The notes beneath the pieces are model-generated. The model did not search any database. It was not told the DNA's origin and saw only the letters and a program-made list of their open reading frames with translations. From Kaistella chaponensis (GTDB lineage Bacteria; Bacteroidota; Bacteroidia; Flavobacteriales; Weeksellaceae), in NCBI RefSeq assembly GCF_900156725.1, contig NZ_FTOI01000013.1, positions 1 to 64,000 on the forward strand: a stretch of 64,000 bases of DNA, written 5' to 3'. Positions 17,096 to 26,052 of the stretch are shown piece by piece. The stretch's first letter is position 1. The number at the start of each line of letters is the position of its first letter. The position numbers and the translations under genes are program-made.

Positions 17096-20000
17096 TTATA
17101 AACCAGAAATTAATTCCAGTTCGATGGCTGTTTGATTATATTGATTTAAACTTTCGATGTATTGTTTTTGGACTTCCACGGCGTTGTTTATGGATTGACT
17201 AACCTGGTAATAATCCATTTCTCCAACCTCAAAGGCACGCTGTGATTTTGTAATAAGCAACTTTGCCTGTGGCAATGCTGTTTCCCTATAAAAATTGATC
17301 TGGATTTGCAACCGTTTTAGGTCCGAAAGCAGTGTAGAACCCCGTTGAGAAAGACTGAAAGAAAATGCATCTACTTTTGCTTCCTGTATTTGCTGGTTAA
17401 TTTCTGCGGCTTTGATTTTTGCTTTTTGCGCTTTTGCAAAAATGGGTATGCTAATTCCCAATTCTACACCCTGAAATCTTTTTCCTACTCCGTAAAACTT
17501 CGAAACTCCATTTTTCTCGAAATTACCTACCAACGATTGGTTAAAATAACCGACGCTAAAATCGGGAAGTAACCTGCTTTTTTCAACTCTGATTTCTTCT
17601 TTAGCGACTTCTATCTGGCTTTTCAAAGCAAGCAAGTCTGGATTATTATTAAAAATTGCGCTCTGTGGTGATACATCTAAAAACTTTTCGATAAGCGTTG
17701 TTTCCATAATATCTTCGATGGTTTGATTTCCGGTATACCTTTTCAATTGCTCCAGATGAATTTTTATATATTCTTCCGTCTGCAATTTTTGAGAAATCGC
17801 TTCCTGCAATCTGGTATTGGCATTGTATTTTTCTAAAATATTTGTTTCACCAGTCTGAAATCTTATATCGGCAGCACGAAGTATTTTCTCATAAAGCGCG
17901 ATTAATTCCTCATTTAATGTTCTTTGTTCTTTTCTGTAGAGTAAACTATAATAAATACTTTTTACCTGATAAGTGATCTGATTTTTATAAATTCCTGCCT
18001 GCATTTTGGACGCGTTTATGTTGGCGTCTGCCAGTTCTGTTAATCTTTTCAAATAAACCGGATTCGGAATATTTTGGCTTATGGTAATATTATTATCATA
18101 AGCAATAAGACTGTTATATTGACCAAAAGTGAGATTGATATTTGTTTTGCCATAATCTCTCACAGAACCTTTTAATGCAGACTGGTATTCCTCTCCTAAT
18201 TTTGCAACCCTTGTGTTTGGATTGGATTCCAGGGAAGCAGAAATTGCTGAATTCAAATCTATCGTCCCTAAAGATGAAGATGAATTTGTCGTAATTTGAC
18301 CTTTAACTCCATTATTAAAACCTGAGAGTAAAAACAAAAGAATAATCGTTGCTGATCCTGCAATTTTTGTATTTTTCAACTTACGTCGGGAAGGTTTTAT
18401 ATTCTCCACATAAGAGTAAAGTACCGGCAAAAGTACAAGTGTAAGAAATGTTGCGGTGAACAAACCACCTATAACAACTGTTGCTAATGGTTTTTGTACT
18501 TCTCCTCCTGCTCCGGTTGCCAATGCCATCGGTAAAAATCCTAATGATGCAACGGTAGCAGTCATTAAAACCGGTCTTAATCTTATAGCAGTACCTGCGA
18601 GAATTCTTTGCTTAATATCTTTCATTCCTTGTTTTTTAAGTTGATTAAACTCTGTTATTAATACGATTCCATTTAAAACAGCCACACCGAACAGAGCAAT
18701 AAAGCCTACACCAGCCGAAATACTAAAAGGTAAACCTCTTAACCAAAGGGCAAATATTCCACCTATGGCAGACATCGGGATTGCTGTGAAAATTAGCAGT
18801 GAATATTTTAAGGAGCCAAACGCAAAATATAGCAGCAAAAGAATTAATCCCAATGCAATCGGCACGGCTATAGACAGTCTTTTGTTGGCTTCTTCCAAAT
18901 TTTTAAACTGTCCACCATACGTTATAAAATAGCCAGTCGGCATTTTTACTTTTTCGTCAATTTTTGCCTGAACGTCTTTTACTACAGAGGCAATATCTCT
19001 ACCCCGAACATTAAAGCCAACGATAATTCTTCTTTTGGCATCTTCACGCTGTATTTGGTTAGGTGCCAACTGGTAACTTACATCTGCAACCTGCTCCAAC
19101 GGAACCTGGTTTCCATTACTTGCAGTAACAAAGAGTCTCTTCACATCCTCTATGCTTTGGCGTTCGCCTTGTTCTAACCGAACGACCAAATCAAAACGTT
19201 TTTCTCCTTCGAATACCGTTCCGGCTACACCTCCAGCAAATGCGGTATTTATCGCATTATTTATTTCTTCAACATTTAACCCATATCGGGCTATATTATC
19301 CCGATTCAATTTGATGGAAATTTGCGGTAAACCACTTACTTGTTCTACATACAGATCTTCCGCACCATCAACTGAGGGAATTAACGCCCCTATTTTTTTT
19401 GCTAAATCTGAAAGCGTTTCTAAATCGTCGCCAAAAATTTTGATACCCACATCCTGTCTCACTCCTGAAATTAATTCATTGGTACGCAGTTGGATTGGTT
19501 GCGAAAAACCGAAAGTAACACCCGGAACCTGCTCTAAAGTTTTCTGCATTTTCTCCGTCAATTCCTCTCGGGTATCTGCACTTGTCCAGTCTTTTTTAGG
19601 TTTTAATAAAATGGTAATATCCGCAGCCTCAATGGGCATTGGGTCCGTAGGTATTTCTGATGCACCGATTTTACCAATCACCTCTTTTACTTCGGGATAC
19701 GTCTTCATTAATAGGCTGGATGCCTGCTCTATTTTATCTATAGTCTGGTCCAACGAACTTCCTACTAATAATCTTGTTTCTACTGCGAAATCTCCTTCCT
19801 CCAGCGTTGGTAGAAACTCACCACCAAGAGAATTGAAAATAACTGCTGACAATCCGAGAAGCGTAATTGCAACAATCAAAACAGTTTTTTTAAATCGCAG
19901 TGCACCATTAATCAACGGATCATAAATACGCTGAAATTTTTCCATCATTTTATCAGAAAAATTCTTTTTATGCGTAATATTCTTACTCAGTAGAAGCGAA

Positions 20001-21493
20001 CTGATCATCGGCACATAAGTAAGCGAAAGAATTAATGCCCCAAATATCGCAAAGGAAACCGTTTGTGCCATCGGGCGAAACATTTTGCCTTCAATTCCTA
20101 CCAAAGCCAATATTGGTAAATAGACAATTAAAATAATAAGTTGACCAAACGCAGCGGAGTTCATCATTTTTTTTGCAGAACCGGAAACCTGAATATCCAT
20201 TTCTGCCTGCGAAATTTTTCCTGTTTTCAACTTCCTCATGTGGTGCATGGTTGCTTCCACGATAATTACAGCACCATCCACAATAAGTCCAAAATCGATC
20301 GCCCCAAGACTCATCAAGTTTCCAGATACGCCAAAAACTTTCATCAATGCTACGGCAAATAGCATTGCTAAAGGTATAACCGAAGCCACAATTAAGCCTG
20401 AACGAATATTCCCGAGAAAAAGAACTAAAACCAATATTACAATTAACGCCCCTTCTATTAAGTTTTTTTGCACCGTACTCATGGCTCTGTCTACAAATTC
20501 ACTTCTGTCCAGAAAGGGTTCTATCTCTACACCGTCAGGTAAAGTTTTCCGTATTTGGTCTATTTTATCCTTTACTCGTCCAACTACTTCAGAAGCATTA
20601 TTATCTTTTAATAGCATTACAATTCCGCCGACCGCTTCTTTGTCATTTCTGGTAAGTGCACCGTATCGGGTAGCAGTCCCAAACTGAACTTTTGCAACAT
20701 CTCTGATGGTAATAGGCAGACCACTCTCCGAATTTTTAACTACAATCCTTTCAATATCTCCAAGACTTGTGATCAAGCCCTGGCTTCTGATAAAATAGGC
20801 ATTGGGTTTTTTATCAATATATGAACCACCGGTATTCTGATTGTTTTTTTCCAGTGCTGTGAAAATATCAGAAATAGATAAATTGTAACTTCTTAGTTGA
20901 TTAATGTTTAAAGCAATTTCATATTGTTTCAAAAGACCTCCAAAACTATTTACTTCTGCAATTCCCGGCGTACCTAATAATTGTTTTCTAATGATCCAAT
21001 CCTGAATTGTTCGCAGTTTGACAGCATCGTATTTATCTTCAAAGCCGGGTTTAGCATGCACCGTATATTGGTAAATTTCACCTAAACCAGTAGAAACCGG
21101 TGCCATTTCAGGATTACCAAGTCCTGCAGGAATGGAACTTTTTGCTTCAGGAAGCCGTTCAGAGACTTGCTGGCGTGCCCAGTAAATATCTATGTCATCA
21201 TGAAAAATAATGGTTACAACAGATAAACCAAAGCGGGAAATAGATCGCACTTCCTTAATTTCAGGAATAGTAGACATTGTCTGTTCTATAGGATAAGAAA
21301 TAAACTGTTCTATTTCCTGTGTTGCCAGTGATGGACTTAATGTTATTACCTGTACCTGATTATTTGTAATATCTGGTACGGCATCTATAGGAAGGGTTCG
21401 AAGGGACATGACGCCCCAAATAATGAGCGCAATAGTGAAAATTCCGATCACCAATTTATTATTGATGGAGAATTCAATGATTTTATTTAGCAT
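17096..21493 (-). CDS. czcA: CzcA-type RND pump fused to a TolC-like outer-membrane factor
   Basis: A 1465-residue protein in which a complete heavy-metal RND permease (about 1-1030) continues into a TolC/CzcC-type channel (about 1070-1465). The RND part carries the HME1-type proton-relay motif DFGLIVDGAVIIVEAT, typical of Co/Zn/Cd pumps, plus the usual 12 helices and two porter repeats. Between the halves lies a hydrophobic signal-peptide-like segment (about 1045-1068, IILLFLLSGFNNGVKGQ). The C-terminal half has two coiled-coil hairpin repeats and ends in a normal OMF tail. Such fusions occur in several Bacteroidota. Whether the protein is cut after the segment is unknown. Confidence 0.9.
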   Translation of the reverse strand: MLNKIIEFSINNKLVIGIFTIALIIWGVMSLRTLPIDAVPDITNNQVQVITLSPSLATQEIEQFISYPIEQTMSTIPEIKEVRSISRFGLSVVTIIFHDDIDIYWARQQVSERLPEAKSSIPAGLGNPEMAPVSTGLGEIYQYTVHAKPGFEDKYDAVKLRTIQDWIIRKQLLGTPGIAEVNSFGGLLKQYEIALNINQLRSYNLSISDIFTALEKNNQNTGGSYIDKKPNAYFIRSQGLITSLGDIERIVVKNSESGLPITIRDVAKVQFGTATRYGALTRNDKEAVGGIVMLLKDNNASEVVGRVKDKIDQIRKTLPDGVEIEPFLDRSEFVDRAMSTVQKNLIEGALIVILVLVLFLGNIRSGLIVASVIPLAMLFAVALMKVFGVSGNLMSLGAIDFGLIVDGAVIIVEATMHHMRKLKTGKISQAEMDIQVSGSAKKMMNSAAFGQLIILIVYLPILALVGIEGKMFRPMAQTVSFAIFGALILSLTYVPMISSLLLSKNITHKKNFSDKMMEKFQRIYDPLINGALRFKKTVLIVAITLLGLSAVIFNSLGGEFLPTLEEGDFAVETRLLVGSSLDQTIDKIEQASSLLMKTYPEVKEVIGKIGASEIPTDPMPIEAADITILLKPKKDWTSADTREELTEKMQKTLEQVPGVTFGFSQPIQLRTNELISGVRQDVGIKIFGDDLETLSDLAKKIGALIPSVDGAEDLYVEQVSGLPQISIKLNRDNIARYGLNVEEINNAINTAFAGGVAGTVFEGEKRFDLVVRLEQGERQSIEDVKRLFVTASNGNQVPLEQVADVSYQLAPNQIQREDAKRRIIVGFNVRGRDIASVVKDVQAKIDEKVKMPTGYFITYGGQFKNLEEANKRLSIAVPIALGLILLLLYFAFGSLKYSLLIFTAIPMSAIGGIFALWLRGLPFSISAGVGFIALFGVAVLNGIVLITEFNQLKKQGMKDIKQRILAGTAIRLRPVLMTATVASLGFLPMALATGAGGEVQKPLATVVIGGLFTATFLTLVLLPVLYSYVENIKPSRRKLKNTKIAGSATIILLFLLSGFNNGVKGQITTNSSSSLGTIDLNSAISASLESNPNTRVAKLGEEYQSALKGSVRDYGKTNINLTFGQYNSLIAYDNNITISQNIPNPVYLKRLTELADANINASKMQAGIYKNQITYQVKSIYYSLLYRKEQRTLNEELIALYEKILRAADIRFQTGETNILEKYNANTRLQEAISQKLQTEEYIKIHLEQLKRYTGNQTIEDIMETTLIEKFLDVSPQSAIFNNNPDLLALKSQIEVAKEEIRVEKSRLLPDFSVGYFNQSLVGNFEKNGVSKFYGVGKRFQGVELGISIPIFAKAQKAKIKAAEINQQIQEAKVDAFSFSLSQRGSTLLSDLKRLQIQINFYRETALPQAKLLITKSQRAFEVGEMDYYQVSQSINNAVEVQKQYIESLNQYNQTAIELELISGL

Positions 21494-21582
21494 TGATAAA
21501 GAAAATTAGATTAAAGTAAAATTTAGATAATAAAAAGTACGCGTTCGCAGAAAAGCAAAACCGTAAATTTTATTTAATAATA

Positions 21583-21909
21583 CTAACCTAATTGAGGCGG
21601 TTGCCAGATACTGCCAAAGTAGTTGGAGTATGGATTTGGAATATGAAAAAACTCTGCTGAATAGAATTCGTTTGAAAAATGACCAATAAAGTTTGCAGGA
21701 ATTTGTTGATACAAAACAACATTCCTACCACAGCAACTGCACATACAAAAAGACGAACAAGAATCGTCTTTATGTTTTTGTGAATGGTTTTCCTGCGCCT
21801 TTTCAATTTTAGTAGTAGCCAACTCAAAAGTGCTTTGTTCACTATCAGAACAAGGCATACTAAACAAGACTGCTAAATAAACTGTTAATATGTAGTTGAA
21901 AATCTTCAC
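21583..21909 (-). CDS. Small secreted Cys/His-containing protein at the head of the czc operon (DUF6660-like)
   Basis: About 108 residues from the GTG at 21909 (MKIFNYILTVYLAVLFSMPCSD, seen as a signal peptide with a Cys). A frame-compatible ATG at 21975 would add 22 residues that spoil the signal sequence. After it come a charged His-containing linker (KAQENHSQKHKDDSC), CMCSCCG and a C-terminal SIWQPPQLG. Proteins like this head RND metal-efflux operons in Bacteroidota. A periplasmic metal-binding or sensing role is likely but unproven. TACCTTTG lies just before the GTG on the minus strand. Confidence 0.6.
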   Translation of the reverse strand: MKIFNYILTVYLAVLFSMPCSDSEQSTFELATTKIEKAQENHSQKHKDDSCSSFCMCSCCGRNVVLYQQIPANFIGHFSNEFYSAEFFHIPNPYSNYFGSIWQPPQLG

Positions 21910-22056
21910 CTTTGCAAAGGTAAATAAAAAATTGCTGCCGGAAATTATATTATTCTTGATTTTTTGACAATCCAAAAAAGAGTGAATCTTTCCACAAATT
22001 GTAAAAATTACCTGATATTATTTCATCTTCTCTCATAAATCTGTACTTTTACAATC

Positions 22057-22230
22057 TTGAAGAAAATAATTTCAATATCATTTCTACTTATTTTTCTGTG
22101 TGCCAATACAGAATTGGGTGAAATGTTGAAATTTCCAAACTTGATACAGCATTTTGTAGAGCATATTACGAATAAGACAGAACACTCTCTTTCATTTTTA
22201 GGTTTTGTGAAAAATCATTATGATAGTTAG
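22057..22230 (+). pseudogene. Fragment of a small secreted metal-cluster protein
   Basis: From a TTG at 22057 the frame reads LKKIISISFLLIFLCANTE, then LGEMLKFPNLIQHFVEH, LSFLGFVKNHYD and stop. It resembles the N-terminal half of a Bacteroidota secreted protein often found beside metal RND pumps, whose full versions end in an IWQPP motif that is missing here. An alternative is a genuine 57-residue protein. The frame is cut at the join to the psd fragment. Confidence 0.4.
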
Positions 22231-22249
22231 AAATCGCATTCGGATTCTG

Positions 22250-22641
22250 ACCAACACATTTTCCGGTAAGTGGAATCACGGCAAGTTCAAATATTAAAAT
22301 TGAAGGTAATTACTACTCGGTAAGTCCTTTGGCTCTGCGTGAAAAAGCAGAAATCTTCTGGCTGAATAAGCGCGAGTACTGCATTATAAAAAGTCCGGTT
22401 TTCGGCAATGTTGTCATGATCGAAGTTGGGGCAACAATGGTTGGAAGTATGATTCAAACTTATCAAGGTACGAATGTAAAAAAAGGGGAAGAAAAAGGTT
22501 ATTTTAAATTTGGAGGTTTCGACAGTTGTCCTGTTATTTGAGAAAAACAAAATTAAAATCGATCATGATTTATTGGTTAATACCTCGAAAGATTTTGAAA
22601 CGATCATAAAAATGGGTGAAAGAATTGGAGAAAAATTTTAA
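22250..22641 (+). pseudogene. psd: Phosphatidylserine decarboxylase, 3' fragment with frameshift
   Basis: The frame gives HFPVSGI, NIKIEGNYYSVSPLALREKAEIFWLNKRE and VFGNVVMIEVGATMVGSMIQTYQG, then KKGEEKGYFKFGGF. One extra T follows in the stretch GGAGGTTTCGACAG. Removing it restores GGSTVVLLFEKNKI, the self-cleaving GST motif of the proenzyme, and the frame then runs to a stop at 22641. The N-terminal half of the enzyme is absent. This is a displaced housekeeping-gene fragment between the czc operon and arsenic operon II. It cannot be functional as read. Confidence 0.75.
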
Positions 22642-22654
22642 AAAACTCCATTTA

Positions 22655-22726
22655 TTTGAAGTATAAAAAATATTCCTCTTAATTTTGTTTTGCTCGTATT
22701 TATATTAATCGTAATATTGCAATTAA
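22655..22726 (+). promoter_or_regulatory. Arsenic operon II promoter and operator
   Basis: TTTG at 22655-22658 and TAATTTTG at 22680-22687 with 21 bases between them form a likely promoter. Downstream, ATCGTAATATTGCAATTAA (22708-22726) shares 16 bases with the operon I operator. A related half site, ATCGCAATA, occurs at 23095-23103 between arsR and the DUF6428 gene, just as in operon I. Confidence 0.65.
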
Positions 22727-22735
22727 TAAAACATA

Positions 22736-23068
22736 ATGGGAAGTTCAAAAACAGAAAAATTTACGGAAGAGCAAAATAAAATTGCATTATTTGCGAAAGT
22801 ATTCGGACATCCTGCAAGGGTAGCGATTTTACAACATTTGTTTAAAATTAATGCTTGCATTTGCGGAGATCTGGTAAATGAAATTGGATTAGCCCAACCA
22901 ACAATCTCGCAACATCTAAAAGAATTGAAGCATTTAGGCTTGATTAAAGGAAATGTGGAAGGAACAAGTGTTTGTTATTGTATTCACGCAGAAAATTGGA
23001 TAGCAATGAAAACTGTAATGACTGAATTTCTAAACCAAGACTTAACCGAAAGCCAAGATTGCTGTTAA
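22736..23068 (+). CDS. arsR: ArsR/SmtB repressor (operon II)
   Basis: 110 residues, paralogous to the product at 5107 and sharing its layout: NACICGDLVNEIGLAQPTIS with the As-binding C-x-C pair, SQHLKELKHLGLIKG as the DNA-reading part and a terminal DCC. Differences are spread along the protein, so this is an older paralogue, not a recent copy. Since the operators of both operons share their core, cross-regulation is likely. It starts the second arsR-DUF6428-arsC-acr3 operon. Confidence 0.9.
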   Translation: MGSSKTEKFTEEQNKIALFAKVFGHPARVAILQHLFKINACICGDLVNEIGLAQPTISQHLKELKHLGLIKGNVEGTSVCYCIHAENWIAMKTVMTEFLNQDLTESQDCC

Positions 23069-23116
23069 AAAAATTTGAATGTATTGATCATATAATCGCA
23101 ATAAACAAATAAAGTT

Positions 23117-23584
23117 ATGAAATTATCACAAGTAAAATCAGTATTAAAAGAACTGGAAACTATAGGTTTTCAATTACCAAACGGAGAATTAGTACCAAAT
23201 CACTTTCACGTTACAGAAGTCGGTAAAATCACAAAACATTTTATCGATTGTGGTGGAACTGAAAGAAAAGAAGAAGTCGTAAATTTCCAACTATGGAATG
23301 CAAATGATTACGACCACAGATTGCATCCAGAAAAGTTGTTGAACATCATTGAACTTTCGGAAAAAGTTTTAAAAATAGCAGATTTAGAAATCGAAGTAGA
23401 ATACCAAGCGGATACAATTGGAAAATTCGGACTTGATTTTGACGGGCAACATTTCTTATTGACATCTAAACAAACTGATTGTTTGGCTAAAGACCAATGT
23501 GGCATTCACGCTGAAAAACCTAAAAAGATTTTATCTGAAATTCAAACTGCAACTTCTTGTGCACCCGGAAGTGGTTGTTGCTAA
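23117..23584 (+). CDS. DUF6428 family protein (arsenic operon II)
   Basis: 155 residues, paralogue of the product at 5491. Shared blocks include MKLSQVKS, LVPNHFHVTEVGKI, FIDCGG, VVNFQLWNANDYDHRL and IEVEYQADTIGKF. Both copies end in a cysteine cluster (here CAPGSGCC) after an inner CLAKDQCG. Conservation of the HFHVTE block and the Cys tail between diverged copies points to functional residues, possibly As(III) ligands. Function is unknown. Confidence 0.8.
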   Translation: MKLSQVKSVLKELETIGFQLPNGELVPNHFHVTEVGKITKHFIDCGGTERKEEVVNFQLWNANDYDHRLHPEKLLNIIELSEKVLKIADLEIEVEYQADTIGKFGLDFDGQHFLLTSKQTDCLAKDQCGIHAEKPKKILSEIQTATSCAPGSGCC

Positions 23585-23598
23585 AAAAAATCAAAAAA

Positions 23599-24231
23599 AT
23601 GAAGACAACAAAGCGAACTCTATTTTTAGAAATACAAAATTTAATCAAAGAATTAAAACCTCATACCATTTCAAGCGAACGTAAAGCAGTTTTACAACCG
23701 CTAACTGATTTTATTCGGGCAGAGGTTTCAAAAAATCAAGAAATCCGTATCAACTTTATCTGCACTCACAATTCACGAAGAAGTCATTTATCACAAGTTT
23801 GGGCGCAAACAATGGCAAACTACTTCAATATCAGAAACGTATTTTGTTATTCGGGCGGAACAGAAGCAACCGCACTTTTTCCAATGGTTGCAGAAACTTT
23901 GCAAAATTCAGGTTTTCAGATAAACACAATTTCTAAAAATGATAATCCTGTTTATTCCATTAAATATGCAGATAACGAGCATCCAATAATTGGATTTTCA
24001 AAGAAATTGAATGATGATTTTAACCCAAAATCTGGTTTTTGTGCAGTTCTTACTTGTGATTCTGCAAATGAAGCCTGCCCAATTGTGTTTGGCGCAGAAA
24101 AACGAATTCCTATCACTTTTGAAGACCCAAAAGTATTTGACGATACACCACAACAAGCAGAAAAGTACAATGAAAGAAGTCTGCAAATAGCAACTGAAAT
24201 GTTTTACGTTTTCTCTCAAATAAATTCATAA
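23599..24231 (+). CDS. arsC: Arsenate reductase, low-molecular-weight phosphatase type (operon II)
   Basis: 210 residues, paralogue of the enzyme at 5978 with the same CTHNSRRSHLSQVWAQ phosphatase loop, the C-x6-C relay pair (TCDSANEACP) and FEDPK acid. The ATG at 23599 is preferred: it follows the DUF6428 stop by 14 bases and aligns with the paralogue's N-terminal helix (FLEIQNLIKEL). A longer reading from 23557 would overlap the upstream gene. The protein reduces As(V) to As(III) for the Acr3 pump encoded next. Confidence 0.87.
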   Translation: MKTTKRTLFLEIQNLIKELKPHTISSERKAVLQPLTDFIRAEVSKNQEIRINFICTHNSRRSHLSQVWAQTMANYFNIRNVFCYSGGTEATALFPMVAETLQNSGFQINTISKNDNPVYSIKYADNEHPIIGFSKKLNDDFNPKSGFCAVLTCDSANEACPIVFGAEKRIPITFEDPKVFDDTPQQAEKYNERSLQIATEMFYVFSQINS

Positions 24232-24234
24232 AAA

Positions 24235-25281
24235 ATGGCTTCAAAAAAATTAAGTTTTCTAAATAGAAATCTAACGCTTTGGATATTTGTCGCAATGGCA
24301 ATAGGAGTTGGACTTGGGTATTTTATTCCAACATTTCCAAACATCATCAATTCATTTAGTAGCGGAACTACAAATATTCCGATTGCAATCGGTTTGATTT
24401 TGATGATGTATCCACCATTGGCAAAAGTCAATTATTCATTATTGCCAAAGGTTTTCAGAAACACAAAAATCCTTTCTATTTCGCTCATTCTTAATTGGAT
24501 AATTGGTCCCGTTTTAATGTTTGTTTTAGCAATTACATTTTTGCGAGATTATCCCGAATATATGGTTGGTCTTATTTTAATTGGTTTGGCTCGTTGCATA
24601 GCAATGGTCTTGGTTTGGAACGACCTTGCAGAAGGAAGTAGCGAATATGGAGCAGGTTTAGTCGCTTTAAATAGTATTTTTCAAGTTTTTGCCTATAGTT
24701 TTTATGCCTGGATTTTTATCACAGTTCTACCTCCATATTTCGGTTTTGATGGTGCAATTGTGGATATTTCAATCGGAACTATTGCAGAAAGTGTCGCCAT
24801 TTATTTAGGTATTCCGTTTGTAATGGGAATTTTAAGCAGACTTATTTTAGTAAAAATAAAAGGCGAAGAATGGTATACCAACAAATTCATTCCGACAATT
24901 TCGCCCATAACTTTAATTGCGCTTTTATTTACCATTGTAGTAATGTTCTCGCTAAAAGGAGAATTGATTGTGAAAATACCAATGGACGTTGTGATTATTG
25001 CAATTCCATTATTAATATATTTTACGTTAATGTTTATCATTGGATTTTTCGTTACCAAAGCATCAGGAGCAGAATATGACAAAACGACAGCGGTGGCATT
25101 TACAGCAGCAGGGAATAATTTTGAATTGGCGATTGCAGTTGCAATTGCAGTTTTTGGGCTAAATTCGGGACAAGCGTTTGCAGGCGTAATTGGTCCTTTA
25201 GTCGAAGTTCCAGCACTGATTTTATTGGTTCGGGTTTCATTCTGGTTGCGGCAAAAATATTTCGCAAAAAATAATATTTAG
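24235..25281 (+). CDS. acr3: ACR3-family arsenite efflux transporter (operon II)
   Basis: A 348-residue arsenite carrier paralogous to the product at 6602. Conserved blocks are [20 protein letters not shown], the essential cysteine in [18 protein letters not shown] and [16 protein letters not shown]. It starts three bases after arsC. Having two acr3 genes in one region probably broadens dosage or response range. Confidence 0.93.
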   Translation: MASKKLSFLNRNLTLWIFVAMAIGVGLGYFIPTFPNIINSFSSGTTNIPIAIGLILMMYPPLAKVNYSLLPKVFRNTKILSISLILNWIIGPVLMFVLAITFLRDYPEYMVGLILIGLARCIAMVLVWNDLAEGSSEYGAGLVALNSIFQVFAYSFYAWIFITVLPPYFGFDGAIVDISIGTIAESVAIYLGIPFVMGILSRLILVKIKGEEWYTNKFIPTISPITLIALLFTIVVMFSLKGELIVKIPMDVVIIAIPLLIYFTLMFIIGFFVTKASGAEYDKTTAVAFTAAGNNFELAIAVAIAVFGLNSGQAFAGVIGPLVEVPALILLVRVSFWLRQKYFAKNNI

Positions 25282-25518
25282 TTCTGCAGAGTTTAGAGAA
25301 CTGCATCATAATCATTAGTAGATAAATTTTCTATTTCAGAAAAAGAATAAACCGCAATTAAAGGCCAATCTATAATGAATGAATGAATTAATTATACAAC
25401 TGGAGTCCACAATATCAAATTATTACCATTCACAGACGACAATTGTTCAGCATCACCTTCAGGAACTAAAATCTTCTTACGATACATTAAGTCTCTTGGA
25501 AAAAAAGACGAGAAAATT

Positions 25519-25767
25519 TTATTTATTTAAAATATTCCTTTTGATGATTGTTCCCAAATCTTTCTCCGAAAACCATATATCTTCTGGATGAAGATGATGA
25601 ACGGGAGCTTGTTGGCATCTATTATTACAATCCATTTTTTCAATTTCGATTTTATTTTTCAAATTATATTTCTTTACATAGAAATCTAAAAGTTTCCCCT
25701 TTTTCTTCCTACAATTTACGCCATTACACCAATAAATAATGGGCTTGCTGTGGTTAGAATCTTCCAT
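25519..25767 (-). CDS. Thioredoxin-like (2Fe-2S) ferredoxin domain protein
   Basis: 82 residues with the four-cysteine pattern of the thioredoxin-fold 2Fe-2S ferredoxin family: C14 and C19 in YWCNGVNCR, then C47 and C51 in DCNNRCQQAP. The ending HHLHPEDIWFSEKD fits family members. It would carry electrons in the cytoplasm; the partner is unknown. It is a single gene between arsenic operon II and the copper operon. Upstream (25768-25985) I see no gene. Confidence 0.65.
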   Translation of the reverse strand: MEDSNHSKPIIYWCNGVNCRKKKGKLLDFYVKKYNLKNKIEIEKMDCNNRCQQAPVHHLHPEDIWFSEKDLGTIIKRNILNK

Positions 25768-25991
25768 AGTGTTATTGTTTATTGTAATTGATTTTTAGTC
25801 ATTTAGATTAATTTGTCGGTTGTAATGTATAAGCGCTCTGTTTGCAATTTTTTTTAAGTTCATATTATAATGTAATTAATGCCCTCAAAAGTTTTCATAG
25901 CGTCTTAATAACAATTTTGCACCCAATTTTACTTCACCTCAAGCCTTTATATTTTTATAATTTCTTAAGTAATACAAAAACATTAGAAATA

Positions 25992-26025
25992 AAATCCGTC
26001 CCACTTTTAAAAAGGAGACGGATTT
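25992..26025 (-). terminator. Terminator of the copper operon
   Basis: Nine-base stem AAATCCGTC / GACGGATTT, 27 bases beyond the multicopper oxidase stop on the minus strand, with A/T-rich flanks. It fits an intrinsic terminator for the leftward copper transcript. Confidence 0.65.
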
Positions 26026-26052
26026 GAAAATTTTATTGGATATTTTTTATCT

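Noticed and set aside
25379-25591. Plus-strand 70-codon frame before the ferredoxin-like gene
   Set aside because: Its 3' third overlaps the better supported minus-strand 2Fe-2S gene and the rest has no recognisable motif or ribosome site.
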